Below, piece by piece: positions 48,193 through 60,588 of a stretch of 64,000 nucleotides of DNA. Source of the DNA: Syncephalis fuscata (taxonomy: Eukaryota > Zoopagomycota > Zoopagomycetes > Zoopagales > Piptocephalidaceae); the NCBI GenBank assembly GCA_025786725.1, contig JAHLTZ010000023.1:1-64000 (forward strand), in the 5' to 3' direction. Position 1 is the first letter of the stretch, and every line of letters starts with the position of its first letter. A program made the position numbers and the translations under genes. The notes beneath the pieces were generated by a model, which saw nothing but the letters and a program-made list of their open reading frames with translations, was not told the origin of the DNA and searched no databases.

Positions 48193-49123
48193 TACATTAT
48201 TGTAAACATTTAACATTATGGCTACAACATTGAGCAGTCAGAAATCAATTAACCTGTTTTTGACGGTAAGATGACATTTATTATAGCTTGCTATTTATTT
48301 TAATAAATTATACAATATACAATTTGCTGCTTGGATAGGCTTTAATATTCACGCTTTGTTTTTTTAATAAATCTCGTGTCTGTAAATATTGACTGGCAAC
48401 TCTACAGATCACAATCTACGTCGTCACACTTTCCTTTCTCTTTTTTATACTTGACAGTATACATGTATTGCATATACTTGTACACTTCATATATGCTATA
48501 TGGATAGTATTAGTAGTTGACCGGCTACTAGTTAGATACAAACACTCGTTACATTACTCTTTTGCATTGTTCTTTAATCTACTTTTCTTGCCAAGAATCT
48601 TTTTTATTTCGATCATCGACGTTGGCATCTTTATTGGCATAGCAAGTGTAGGTTTGGCTTGTCTCTAATGTATATTCTAAAAGCCTTTTTACATTTACTG
48701 TTGGATTGATCACCGTTCTTTACTTAGTCAATTGCTCGGCAACAATCCTGACAACTGACACCAATTTGTTATTTTGAGTTACTAAACTAGCAGATAATAA
48801 AATTCTATTTTTTTTGTATCAAGCTATCTGTTTCTTGTTCAGCTACTACTCTTGTGGCTATTATGTCGTATAGATTTAAAGTTAAGCTATCAGTATTACT
48901 GCTCGTATCCATACTACTATATTCTGATTCAAATAATAAAGCGTTTTTGAAAAAAAATAAGTTTATTACATACTAACAAGATAAATAATAAACGATATCA
49001 TAAATCACCATACTCATACCATGCATTACTATTTCTTCAGTTGGTCTTTATTGATTTGTAATACTACTTATCAATATATCATCTACTGATTATGTACTAC
49101 TGATAAAAGATGCTTGTTTATTA
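48193..49123. repeat. 930-bp dispersed direct repeat, copy 2
   Basis: Second copy of the element at 31331-32260, same orientation, about 16.9 kb away. The small two-part ORF is kept base for base (48218-48265 plus 48339-48392). Copy 2 lies between the 7TM-RGS and F-box genes. A 66-codon hydrophobic frame (48468-48668) present here is broken in copy 1 by an indel, so it is probably not coding. Confidence 0.85.
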
Positions 49124-50132
49124 CTAGCTGGATTTATTGCAATCATTAATTTATTTTACTGCCATGTAAATTGCAGTTATATCACCAATATCCATGCACT
49201 TCTATTTGCTCATTTATAATGCTTTGTGTTATTTTATTTTTTAATGACTAGATACTATTACTAAAAATAAAAAGCCTTTGTTACCATATTTTACAACTAA
49301 AAAGTAATGTTTATTTGTTAGTTATCATACACCACAATATTATCACATTGATCTTTTGGCAATATATAGAATAATGTTTTTGGCATTCATCACATTGTAA
49401 TTTCATACCACGTTACAAGTTTAGCAATTTAATACATCATGTAATTTACGTTTTACTTTGGTAGTTGTCGCGCCATCTAATTTCTAATTCTACATTTATT
49501 ACAAATCTGAACTGGCAAATTTATCAATGTAAATAAATTAGCATAATCACTGCAATTACTACTATTATACTAAGTGAATATATAAATATATTTCTTTATT
49601 TGAATGTTAAGAAACAAGAAAATAAGACAGTTTTATATTATTCCACATTCGGGATTCTGTGTTGTTGAGATTCACAGCTCCACCACAAATAACTAATGTA
49701 TAAATTAGCGCATTTTATTAAGCTAGCATTCTTATACATTCCGTTGTTACTTGTTTTGTCTAATTTAAAAATAAACAAGTTTACTGTCATACCCAAACAC
49801 AGTGACCTTGACAACATGTATAGCTATTATTAACACTTTATTAGATGCTTTGGCGCTGCTTATTGCTCATATCCAATCTATTGGGTCTCCTGCATATTTA
49901 ACACACCGAAATAACACAATTAGTCAAGAGCATTGCGTGATCACGTCACGTGACATGTTGACTAATCCATATTACTTTCTATTCCAATATTTATTTGCAG
50001 CTTCACTCCCACGCATTGTCACGAATCACTTCGCTTTGTAATTTGCTATTCTTTTTTCACGCGATTACATATTCACACCACTTTACGGCGTTTATTTAAA
50101 ATAGTGCTATATCCACAACTATAGCTTCTGAT
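49124..50132. other. Gene-free spacer
   Basis: AT-rich DNA after the repeat and before the second F-box gene. No supported feature. The last 100 bases should include the promoter. Confidence 0.55.
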
Positions 50133-52428
50133 ATGGCTAGTTTAGAAGATAGTCGTCCTAGCAAACGACAATGTGCTGCTTCTATTTGCCCTATTGCAAT
50201 GGATCAGCGACTTCCAGTAGAACTATTGACACGACTACTTTACGCGCTACCACCACATTCAGCGGTTGCTCTGGGCCGAGCAAACAAACTATTACACCGC
50301 ATTGTAAGCCAAGAAGCGCTTTACTGGCGCGAATGCTATCGACAACGGTATGGTGGTGAAGTATGCCGTCAAGGATTCACTGGTGCGATAATGAGGAGAT
50401 CGCGGAGAGTATGGACTCCGAGGCCACGTTGCGCGCTTTTCTGCTCAATCGTGATAGCAATAGCAAACAAGGGGAATGTAATTTACAGACGGACTGGCAT
50501 GCCGCATATCGGGCCCGCGCCAACTTGGAGCTACGATGGCAGCGAAGTTTATCGTCAGCAAATGCTGGCGCCACAGTTATTCCTTGTGTTCGTTTGTTAG
50601 ATACGCTAACGCCGACTGATACCAGCAACAATAGCATTAACGAATCGACTATGGTATAGATAATCCATGGCGACGTTCTATTATTAATGTTCATGCTGCA
50701 TACACCGTTGTTGCCAACGAGAATGGCGTATGGATTACACCCCATCCACGACAAGAAGGCTATGCACCCAAGGCAAAAATGCTATGTTATCCAAAGTCTG
50801 CCACAGCCAGTACCAATTTATCTGCTATAGTATCGCCACCAGTCACACCAACTACTTCCCAACATATGCAGCTTTTCGATAACCAGCAGCCAAACACTGC
50901 GCCAATCCCAATTTGCGGATATGACCCGAGGCAGTGTTGGAGTAACGGCCGTTGGGTAGTGGTTGCTGAACAGCATATTACTATGGATGCTATTATATAT
51001 CATGTCTGGGAAGGCATGACTGGTCAGCTTATTTCGTGTGGCAGTTCAAATGGATTAAATAATGGCCACTCAAATTCGTTAAATTTTAATGGGCCATTTG
51101 ACTTAGTAGCATCCAGTGCAAACACAGTAGCATCAACTTTGCCAGCATCTTCTGTACCATCTTCAACTAGCAATAGAACAACACATCAACATGCATGTCA
51201 TTTACTAGCTGGATCACAATTACTTACATGTACTACAACAAAAAACAAGTCACAACTTGAAACTGCATTAGCCACGCAACGTTGGCGACTAACACGATCT
51301 ACACAAGCAAACAATACAGCTAGTAGTGAATCATACGGATTTTCAATCAAGCATGATTTCTGGTCATCTAAATCGGCAAATGAACCTTCCCCCATAGTTA
51401 AATTATTAGTCAGTAAACTTCGGCCCAATCTATTGGCTGGTCTACAAATAATTAAGCCTGCAGATAGGCCAGGTAATAATGACGAAGGAAATGCATCAGT
51501 AAAACAACTACGTCTTCTTCTTTGGGATATGCGTGGCACATCACGTACAGATCAACTGCCAAATGGGCGACAATTGAACGATGATTTGGATACAAGTCCT
51601 ACGTGTGCCTACATTCAACTGGAAAATATACAGCCACATGATACGCCAACAATCTGCCAAGACTTTACCAATGACTCTGTTATTCTTCATGGTAATGCCA
51701 CGACGCAGGGACAGCCAACAGGCATATATCATTGGATTGCCTGCTGTACATTTAATGGCCGCCAGCATGGCAGCTCGTCTATTTCCGGTGTAACAAATGG
51801 CGCTTTTGCCGCTTCACACTCGTCGATTGGCAGCTATGGCCAGGAACGATGGCGACGTACATTCCCTGCATGGCAGGTGATCTGGTCAGCACAACCATTG
51901 CACGCAGTTGGCCACTTGGCTATTACCTTTGGCGAAGGCGATGGTAGCTGGCAAGATACCTGGCTGGCTACAGCCGATTCTGAAGCTGCAAATCATGATT
52001 ATAAAACACGTGTACAGCCAACTACAGACGGCTTTTACATCTTGTCACTAGCGGATGGTTCCCTACTGCGTACTTTCCCTATGCTGCCTACACGCTTGAT
52101 CGATGCCGTTGGTCCAATGCTAATTATAGCATGGGATAATGTGCGTCACGGCGTAGCAGCAATTGATACGGTAGCGGGCAAGCTTCGCTGGCGCCAGCGA
52201 TTTCCGGAAGATGAGCCCAATCTATCTGATACCGATCAAATTGCCGAAATAGTAAACAAGGAGAATGAAAACTCAACTGCTGTTCGTGGCTGGCTCGATG
52301 TACGTGTAAGCTCTACACGTTTATTGATGATGGAGCGCTGTCGTCAGCGACGTACATTGCTCAATGGCCGTAGTAATTCTATTGAATTGAACCGACGTGA
52401 GCGCTTATTAATTGTTGATTTTGCTTAA
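50133..52428 (+). CDS. F-box protein, large, two apparent frameshifts
   Basis: Three overlapping frames in order: 50133 to about 50360, then about 50361 to 50658, then about 50650-52428. Each step is a slip equal to one missing base (first between 50360 and 50600, probably early; second between 50641 and 50659). Read together the product is about 765 residues without introns. Residues 24-70 form the F-box (DQRLPVELLTRLLYALPP, then GRANKLLHRIV and the ALYWRECY end). The long C-terminal part contains Ser/Asn/Thr-rich stretches and strand-like segments such as LLIAWDNVRHGVAAIDTVAG typical of beta-propellers. It resembles the F-box gene at 41726-43294 in plan. Expected role: substrate receptor of an SCF ubiquitin ligase; target unknown. 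Confidence 0.78.
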
Positions 52429-53299
52429 ATATTTGAACTGTACTTGATCATATAATAATATTTATAATTAATTTTTTTGTTAATTTTGATATTTTAATTA
52501 TTTCTAACAAACGTGAAATTAAGTGTATAATAACCTGCATGTTATAGCTAAAGGACAACAAGTTATTGTATTTTATATTGAACAATATTAAAATGTAGAA
52601 TAATACATAAACACCTTATGCCTAAGCAAATGAAAATGCATGAATATTGGTGGTAAGATTATAGTGTACACAAAAAAGCGATAAGCAAAATGATACAAAA
52701 ATGGTGTAACATCGGTAGTGGCACCAAAAAGCATTGATTTGAACGTGCAGTCTATGATTGGTCAAATCTTCAATGATGCTCGTGTCACAGCATAAAAGCT
52801 TGTAGTTTCATCAAAGTGCTTTTCAAAAATATTAAAATATGCAGTATCAACGGTTCAACACACTTTAAAGTATCAAGCAAACACTTAATACTTTAATAAA
52901 TATTAATTGTTACTTCTAACCGGCCTTAGAGATGGCCAAGTAACTGTGTATTAGTGTTGCTACTTAGGCCTACTCGCCTTGTCCTTAATTGATTGTTTCT
53001 TTTGATCCTCAAGACTTGTATTTTCAATCCGGTTATTCATTTGCCTTGTCTTGGTCGCAATGTTCCACAAATACGGCAGACATAGGACTGAGGCATTTCA
53101 TTACATTTATAACTCGCATAATTGTCCTCGTTCACATATATCGGTATATTCTTCGTATTAATATTGTAACGTCAATCATCTTTAGCGGCTAAAAACCGGC
53201 ATTTGGTGTGTTTTTGCAGCGCAGCTGTTATCACTAACGCTCCGCATACTATACGCGCATATTGATATTAACAAATAGTAAGGTGCTGTGTAATTCAGT
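52429..53299. other. Gene-free spacer
   Basis: AT-rich; contains 3' DNA of the F-box gene and the promoter region of the next gene. A small frame at 52989-53192 has no protein-like features. Confidence 0.55.
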
Positions 53300-54954
53300 A
53301 TGGTGCAGTCCCATTTATCTAGTAACAGCGACCATCTAGAAATAGATGAATTTGCTTACAGCTACTCGGACAGCAGATATTTCCCTCTTACACCCCAAAA
53401 CAACGCTCTTTTGGGCCAAATACATTAAATAATTTGTACAATGTTCCCGGCAATACTTATATATCGAACGGGTCAAATCCCACCTCAACATTGACAAATA
53501 ATCAAAATGACATTATACGCACAAATAATGCTCAATCTACAATAACAAAATTCAATCAAGAAAGCATACACGCAGAACTCCTAACACGTACAATCCGCGG
53601 GCTAAATTGCCCTCCATTTACGCTCTCTTCACTACGCAGCTATATGATCCGTGAAAATTTCAACGTGGCGTTGCTCGATTTTCTTTCGTGGCATCAGGAG
53701 TTTGCCCATCGTTTTTTCCAACAGGTACCCATGAATTCTCAACAGGTTATGTCTCCATATACCGGTACCTCAACAAACAGTCACAGTAATCAGAGTCAAA
53801 TCAGTGGAAGCCTTAAGCAAAGTGATAGCAACAGCAATGATCGTACATTTTTAAAAGAATCAAAAAACAAAGACCGTTTCATTTACCTTGGCCTTGTCGG
53901 GGTTGCCTCTCCGGCTGCTATCGACGAATTAAACGGATCACTCCAAGAACGTTTACTTCAGGAGCGTGAAATGCTGGCTTCTATGGCCGAAAATCTTAGC
54001 AATATTCCAAATATTAATAGTGTTGATTACAATGCCGAAGACCCTGCTACACCCGATTTTTTTTATTTACCAGCAGATAATAACACCGATTCTTCGGAAA
54101 ATGCTGTCGCGGCACAGCAGCCATATCGTCGTTTTTGTGAACAGTCATATGCGTATTTTATCGCACCCAAATCCAAACTTCCACTAACTACACGTCAACG
54201 TGCCGAGATTCGCCGGCTACTTGATTGCACCATACATCCGGCTCTTTTTTCTATTGCCGTGCACCGATGCTATTACGCCATTGTTACCGATGTTATACCT
54301 GGCTTTCTACGTGGTGGAGCAAAAAATCTCACGCTTGTACTGCGTAGGATACAAATGTTATTTGGAGCTTTACTTACTTTAACATCTTTAGCGATTGCTA
54401 TCTGGATGATTTTTTCTATCTCCAATCGATGGATTCGATTAACAGTGGCGCCAGTCTTTTGTTTGGGTGTTTGGGCCATTATCCAGGGATCCGGAGGAGT
54501 TTGCGTTTTAATGGCACTGGTTGGTAAACGATCGCGTATTACCGAAAGCCATTCGGATCAAACACCCTCCAACGGCAATGATAATTATCGTGCAGAAGTG
54601 TCACTTCGTTCAATGGAAAGTGGAAATGAGACCTTTTCAAATAGTCCATTTATATCTGGTGTCAGTTATTCGCCAAATAGAATGTGCAATGGCAATAGTT
54701 GTAATAATTTTAACAACAGCAGCCTCAAAGCTCACACTTTAGTAAAATCACATGCAACTTCCAGTTCTTTGCCTGGCAATACAAGTAGTTCGTCTTCAAA
54801 GCCTACCTCATCTGGCATTTTTAATCTTGAGCCTGTCGATGCTTGGCTACGAAGACAGCAGTTGCGCATTTTAATTCGGATGCTGAACGTTGCTTTTTTT
54901 ATCACGTTCATCATTTTTTGTATTATTGTTGCTGTCCCCATCTACAGTACATAA
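53300..54954 (+). CDS. Rax1-like RGS-domain membrane protein, probable 5' frameshift
   Basis: The main frame is open from 53350 to 54954. Its first ATG is well inside the RGS region, while an ATG at 53300 in another frame gives a 42-codon N-terminus that runs out at 53427. A single missing base between 53350 and 53427 would join them to about 551 residues. The RGS fold is split: helices with SLRSYMIRENFNVALLDFLSWHQEF come first, then a long Ser/Asn-rich insertion, then the bundle from YRRFCEQSYAYFIAP through HPALFSIAVHRCYYAI. Three membrane helices follow (about 54340-54420, 54437-54510, 54865-54950). This order matches yeast Rax1, which marks bud sites with Rax2. An Asn/Ser-rich loop separates helices 2 and 3. 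Confidence 0.75.
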
Positions 54955-56580
54955 TTTCATAATCACATAAATAAATTTTGTTTGTATCTACTAAAAAGGT
55001 TGAATTTTTATAATAAATGTGTAGCGTTATGTATCGAATTGTACATAGAATATAATGTATGTTTTGGCAGCTAATGCATTGCAATTCCATATCATACTAC
55101 GTTTGAAAATTGGGCACAGCATAAATTTTACGCTTTGATCCAGTGTCATCATATTCTTTAATTCTACAGCAATACTATAAATAAAATAAAATGCGTAATA
55201 AAAATTGATTATTTTTTATTGTCAAAAAAGTTGCTTAATTATATGATTACATTTTATGTAACTGGAAAACAGTATCTAAGATATAATAAGAAGTGTGTAG
55301 CTACAGTAATGAAGGAAATAGTTGTATAATTTACAATGATCAATATGACAATAGCACTTTTCAAATAAATATATAGCATTAGAAAGCAGAAGATACAATA
55401 AGAATAAAAATAAACGACATTTAAAAGTATAACCTAGGAGCTACTGTACTTTGACTCCTATATTGTTATTTATCTATTTATCCCTAACACCTTTAAATAC
55501 AATTAAACATTCACTCATCACTATGACATGTATAATATTGCATTCAACATTGCTTAATTCATGTGCAATTATCAGTACAATAATGTAATTAATCAGCTAT
55601 TTTTATTATTGCTTTAATATATATATATTGTCATTTATTTAGTCAGATTGGCTATAGAAAAATGGCTGTTTAATAAGCAACATTTATAATAATTATATTA
55701 ATCTTGATCTCACATCACAAATATGTTTAAAATGCAATACTAGAATATTAGAAAATAGAAGAGACTATTCAAATGCAATAATCCATGTTGTATGTAGATG
55801 CAACAACAAATGCGGAATAACATGGAATTGCAATTATATGGCTTCTATTAATATTCAATCAATCTTTCTACACATGGCCAACAATAACAATAATCGGCCT
55901 CAAATATTTTAATAAAATTAAATAGTATGTTACATTCTTTATTTAAATGTTAAATATTATTACTAATACAATGTTCTGTTACAATAAATTATATTTTATG
56001 AAAATGATAGTGTTATTACATTACATTAATATTTATTGTAAATGATGATTTAAACACAATTAATCTAATCAAATTATTACAATTGATTGCGTAAAATAAT
56101 TTACTACCCCGGAGGATTAAAGCGGATAGTCAACGCCCATTGTATTTCAAGTGCGTACGCAACTGTGTAACCGTTACGCTAGAAATAGAATAAAGCAGCA
56201 TATTGTTTTGCACAACCTTTTTTTCTCTACTTGCGTATTTTACTGTTCATTTGTCTACTAGTATCAATTCTAGTATAGCTATTTCTAATCAGCTATAGCT
56301 TTGAATACCTACAATGCGAGCTTCTGGACCAATTGTTATGTTTTGCTGTATTTATGTTGTTTTATTGAAAAGCAAAAATTAGTTCCTTTTGCTACATGCT
56401 GTCCGTTTATTTATCAAATAATAGCAGGCCGAACTGATTATTGGAGCAGCAGTATAGACGGGCGTTTTGCTTAGATGATCAGCGTGAAAAAAAGGCTTTT
56501 ATGGTATAGCTAGTATATTAATACTGAGCAGAATTAAAAAAATACATTTAATGTAAATCAAACAAACAAAAACATTCATC
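54955..56580. other. AT-rich gene-free region
   Basis: About 1.6 kb of very AT-rich sequence with many short TA runs (for example 55616-55629). No coding or RNA feature is recognised. Confidence 0.6.
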
Positions 56581-58350
56581 ATTGCCTACTGCTACAGCTG
56601 CTGTTGCTGTTGATGATAGTGAATATATACTATTTGTTAGTCATATATCATTAACTCCTGATTATGGTGCCATTCGATGGTTTCATGCTTATCATCGACG
56701 TTGTCAGACTAAGCGCAACTTTATGGCAAGTCGATTTAAAAAGCAATTGTGTAGATTGCCAGTTAAAAAACATACTTGACTAAGTTAGTTAGCGCAAATC
56801 ATTGGTATGCACTGGTGCAGGACAAGCAAGCGTCGAGGTTATGGTTAATTTAACATAATATTTTTAGTAAATACAATGAACATGGTAAAGAGGAATTAGC
56901 TTAGAAAGCATTGACTATTCCTTCATCGCCATCTTTATTTGACGGCAAGCTTTCAATCAATTCTGCTCACAAAACAGCGTGGTTTGTTGTGGTATATGCT
57001 TCTGCAAAGACATTTGATGACGTAAAATGTGTGAATATTGGCGATACGATAGGTGAATAATAATAATAATTTATACCAACAGCTATACTAACTATTTATT
57101 AATGATATTAATAATAGTAAAAGTATCTGAATTGGAAGCGCAGTATAACAGAGAAAATACATCTAAAACTTCTGCTGCTTTAAATAAACAGTCTAATATT
57201 TCTTCAACCGCCACACCTTTAATGAAACAAAAAATTGTTGTAGAAGAATTATTATAGTATGGCCCAATGCTGGCTATGCATCTTCCAGTATCATTATTTT
57301 CAATATTGAAAAAAGCAAGTTTGGAGAAGAGATTCTAGAATTAATGACTAGTTATAACAACTGGATTTTTCTAAAGACTAGAAGTAGCCAAGATGCATCC
57401 CAGAAATTTAACTTGTTTAATTTAAATAAAGGCCAATGGGTAGAAGATCCAAAATTACATCCATATAATTCGCGCATATGTATTCAGTTTACTTCTCGCG
57501 ACCAATACCAATTGCTAGCATAAAAATAACGCGTAATGCTGTAGAACCTGGTACAACTTCTACAGCTGCTGCTACTCAACGTGCACGAGCCTTTGGTAAT
57601 GAAAGCCAACAGCTACACATCCAATGGGAAATACTTGACGTTCAAAAGAATCAATCTTAGTGTAAAGCAATTTTATTGGATAAAATCACCATTCCACATC
57701 GCACACACCCCAGAGTTATAGTGAGAAATTACTCAAAACGGCTGTGTTTTGTCACTATATCTGGTGTAGAAAGTAATCCAGTGTACGAGCGCCGTACAAC
57801 TTTTACTTCTTCTTTTTTACCACTGCTGCATGCATTAAAAAGCTTTTTGTCAAAAGCCTCATTGCAATCGTTATTTCATGCCAAAGATTACAATTAATCA
57901 CAATCAATTAATAAGTCTGATCAAGGACGTGTATTATGAAGTCGGCTATAAATACCTTTAACATTACAAGATTATGCAATAATAAAGCGATTGCCGTGCA
58001 AAGCATTGAAACATTTGATATATTGAATGTTTGAGATGGAAATTTACTACGTTTAATTGATTATATAGGTAAATTGACAATAACTCTCTTTCTTGGGTCT
58101 TTATGCGGAATATCTAATAGAAGAAACGGGAAAAGACGGCTTATTGATATGTATAGCCCACCGGCTTGCTTTATTAAAAAACAATTAAAGACGACAATGA
58201 GGATAGACTATTAGGTGCTGTTGAAATAGTAATATCAGAATTAAGTGAATATAAGCATATGAAATCCACTAGCTACTTTTTATCAAGTGTTGTTATTGGC
58301 CAAATTGATGCAAAAGACGGCGGGCTATACAAAACATTTGCGCTGTAAAT
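56581..58350 (+). pseudogene. Eroded protein-coding remnant, family unknown
   Basis: Protein-like stretches appear in succession but in different frames: 56582-56779, about 56920-57054, about 57120-57254, about 57255-57520, 57478-57660, 57670-57897 and about 58220-58347. Several join smoothly only if single bases are restored (for example near 57253 and between 57478 and 57520), and one junction at about 57054-57118 looks like a normal intron. Other breaks cannot be repaired by one base, so a decayed gene is likelier than sequencing error alone. I do not recognise the family. The stretch at 57680-57890 (HRTHPRVIVRNYSKRLCFVT) and the final ISELSEYKHMKSTSYFLSS segment look most conserved in style. 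Confidence 0.45.
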
Positions 58351-59322
58351 ACAGCATGCTAGTTAAGATAATAATACAAATAATTTGAATGCCATTTATT
58401 TCTGACATTAAATCACCATTAAACATATTATTTTGTCATTGAATTTTGTTTTACATTAAAATGAACAATAGTGACAGACACGCTATGTTAATTATCAGTA
58501 TATATTCAGTTACAATATAAACCAAATATCAAGTTTATAGTTCAGCATATCATACTGTATGTTTTTATTCTATCATTATAATGCGTCATTTAATTGCTTA
58601 AGTCGCATTATAATATTACTTATATATATTATTTTCAAATTGTTAACAATAAAGTGTTGGCTTCTTCAATACAGCAATTTCTACAGAGCAAAAAGAAACT
58701 GCTGCAGTACGGAAGCGACTGTTGCACGACCATCCTATCCACGCCATCCTTTATTTTTCATTTGAAAAACAAAAGATTTTGCTTCAATTATTGTACATGC
58801 AACGCTGCGTTCCTCTCTGCGACCTGTTTACGAAAGTGGCGTGAATGCTTCAACAGCAAGACCAGCTTCGAGATAATAGTGCAGTTACCAAAGTGCTTCT
58901 AAAACAGTCTGGCCTGTCGGATTTTAACCGAAGAGACGGTGAGGCAAATCAAAAAATTATGGGAGTGATTTTACAATTACCAAATAGAGAGATGACAGTC
59001 ACTAGTTTAAAACCACAGACAGCACAATACACGCTGCAGCATGACGTTTTAAATACTAGTTATATTTCATTATTTATTCATTTAATATTTTTATTTAATA
59101 AAACAATGAATTGACAGTTTAGAATTTATATTAAATAATGGTCTAATAGATAGCTTACTTTCTAGTGTTAGCTCGCTTATACATAACAAACTCAAGCTAT
59201 CAATAACTTATTTCTGTGACAAGCATAATCACCATTTTTATAGAGCAATTAGCTCAGTAACTCAATATGATAATTCAATTATGCACAATGTATTTAAATA
59301 TATCCCAGTTTATATGTTTAGT
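58351..59322. other. Gene-poor region with possible further remnants
   Basis: Overlapping short plus-strand frames at 58594-58902 and 58845-59114 have some protein-like composition in more than one frame and could be further decay of the upstream remnant. Evidence is weak. The rest is AT-rich. Confidence 0.3.
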
Positions 59323-60588
59323 TTATTTCATGGAAGGAATTCCCAGTGAAGCCAATACCTCATTAGGAATTGTACAACTGTCATATCTGTTCGAAATTAA
59401 CGTTTCCATGACTCTTACAAGTGGCAATAGTGCAGTTGCGTATTGTTTATCTGCTGCAGTGGGGTATTGCGGCACCTGGTTGCCCATACCACGATAACGT
59501 TCTCCAGACTCAGCTGGCTTGTTCGTTATTACTGCGTTGAAGTTTCTTACTAGTGCTTCATACAATTCTTCCGATGAATCGTCAATGCCGGCGAAAGGAC
59601 GTGTTCCAGTAATAGCATAGTAAACTGCTGTTGCAAAGAAACCATTATCTTTGTTACAGGCAGATATTTGCTCATCTGCGCTTGCTTTGGCAAGTATTCT
59701 AGGTGGAATCCAGTTTATCGTTGTCTTGACAAATTTGACAAAATCGTAATCAATAATTTTTGCCAGTACTTGGTTAGTTGCAGGATTAACACCAACAACA
59801 ACGTCTAAATTAAATAATTAATATATTATTTTTAAAAAATATAAAGCTTACTTTTAGGAGCCATATCATTGTGTAGGATGCCAGCACGGCGTAAATACAA
59901 CATGCCTATAGTCAATGATAACAATTAGTGTTTTATCATTCAAGTATAGCAGATACTTACCCAACATTGTTTGCTGGAATATTTGAGGTAGATACATAGC
60001 CTTTTGTTGCCAGCTTTTACCAACAGCGAATCTCTCTAGTGTATCACCAGGTGCGAGCTCATAGATGAAACAATTGGCCTCTATTTTCCAGGTTCCTTTT
60101 GGAATATTAAATTGGTTTAACGGCTGAGCGATGTTATTGCTTCCTGGGATAGTCTTTCCTTTAGATTTAAATAATTCAACATCTAAATAATATGTCAGTA
60201 ATGCATTGCCTTTGTATCATTAACTACACTCTTACACTAAAAGCCCTGGTCTCAACTGTAAGTCTATCGCTACTGGGTATGCATTTAATAAAAGCATCTT
60301 GAGTTCCCCATTTTGCGTAGCCAAGACCTATCGCGTCAGTTGAAGTAGTCCATCTGATTGGCGTTGTCAATCCAGCCTTAGCCCGGACTTGTGGATTAGC
60401 TAAATACACGTTTCCAACTCCGTCAGGATTGACTGGACCTAACAGATGCATGCTTTGTTAGTATTAATAAATGTCGTAGTATATAGCTTACCGTTAGTTT
60501 CTCCACCGATGGCGTCAATTGCTGGCATGCTAGACAACATCATAGCTGCACACATAGCAATAATAGTAAAAGAACTGGCTTTGATCAT
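59323..60588 (-). CDS. Secreted protein-kinase-like protein
   Basis: Five exons: 60492-60588, 60238-60438, 59961-60182, 59852-59905, 59323-59804; 351 residues. Start is the ATG at 60588, directly followed by a signal peptide (SFTIIAMCAAMMLSSMPAIDA). The rest looks like a divergent protein kinase: DAFIKCIP with the ATP-anchoring Lys (K84), hinge-like CFIYELAPGDTLERF, catalytic loop GILHNDMAPKN (D187, N192; HRD reads HND and the usual loop Lys is Ala), then KIIDYDF (D210) in place of DFG. Late-domain text FFATAVYYAITGTRPF corresponds to helix F. No membrane anchor is seen. Exon 2 needs a weak GTGTAA donor to keep phase; a stronger GTAAGA two bases on would break the frame. Likely acts in the secretory path or outside the cell; substrate unknown. 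Confidence 0.8.

Noticed and set aside
48468-48668. 66-codon hydrophobic frame in repeat copy 2
   Set aside because: Broken in copy 1 by an indel while surrounding bases are nearly identical, so not under coding constraint.
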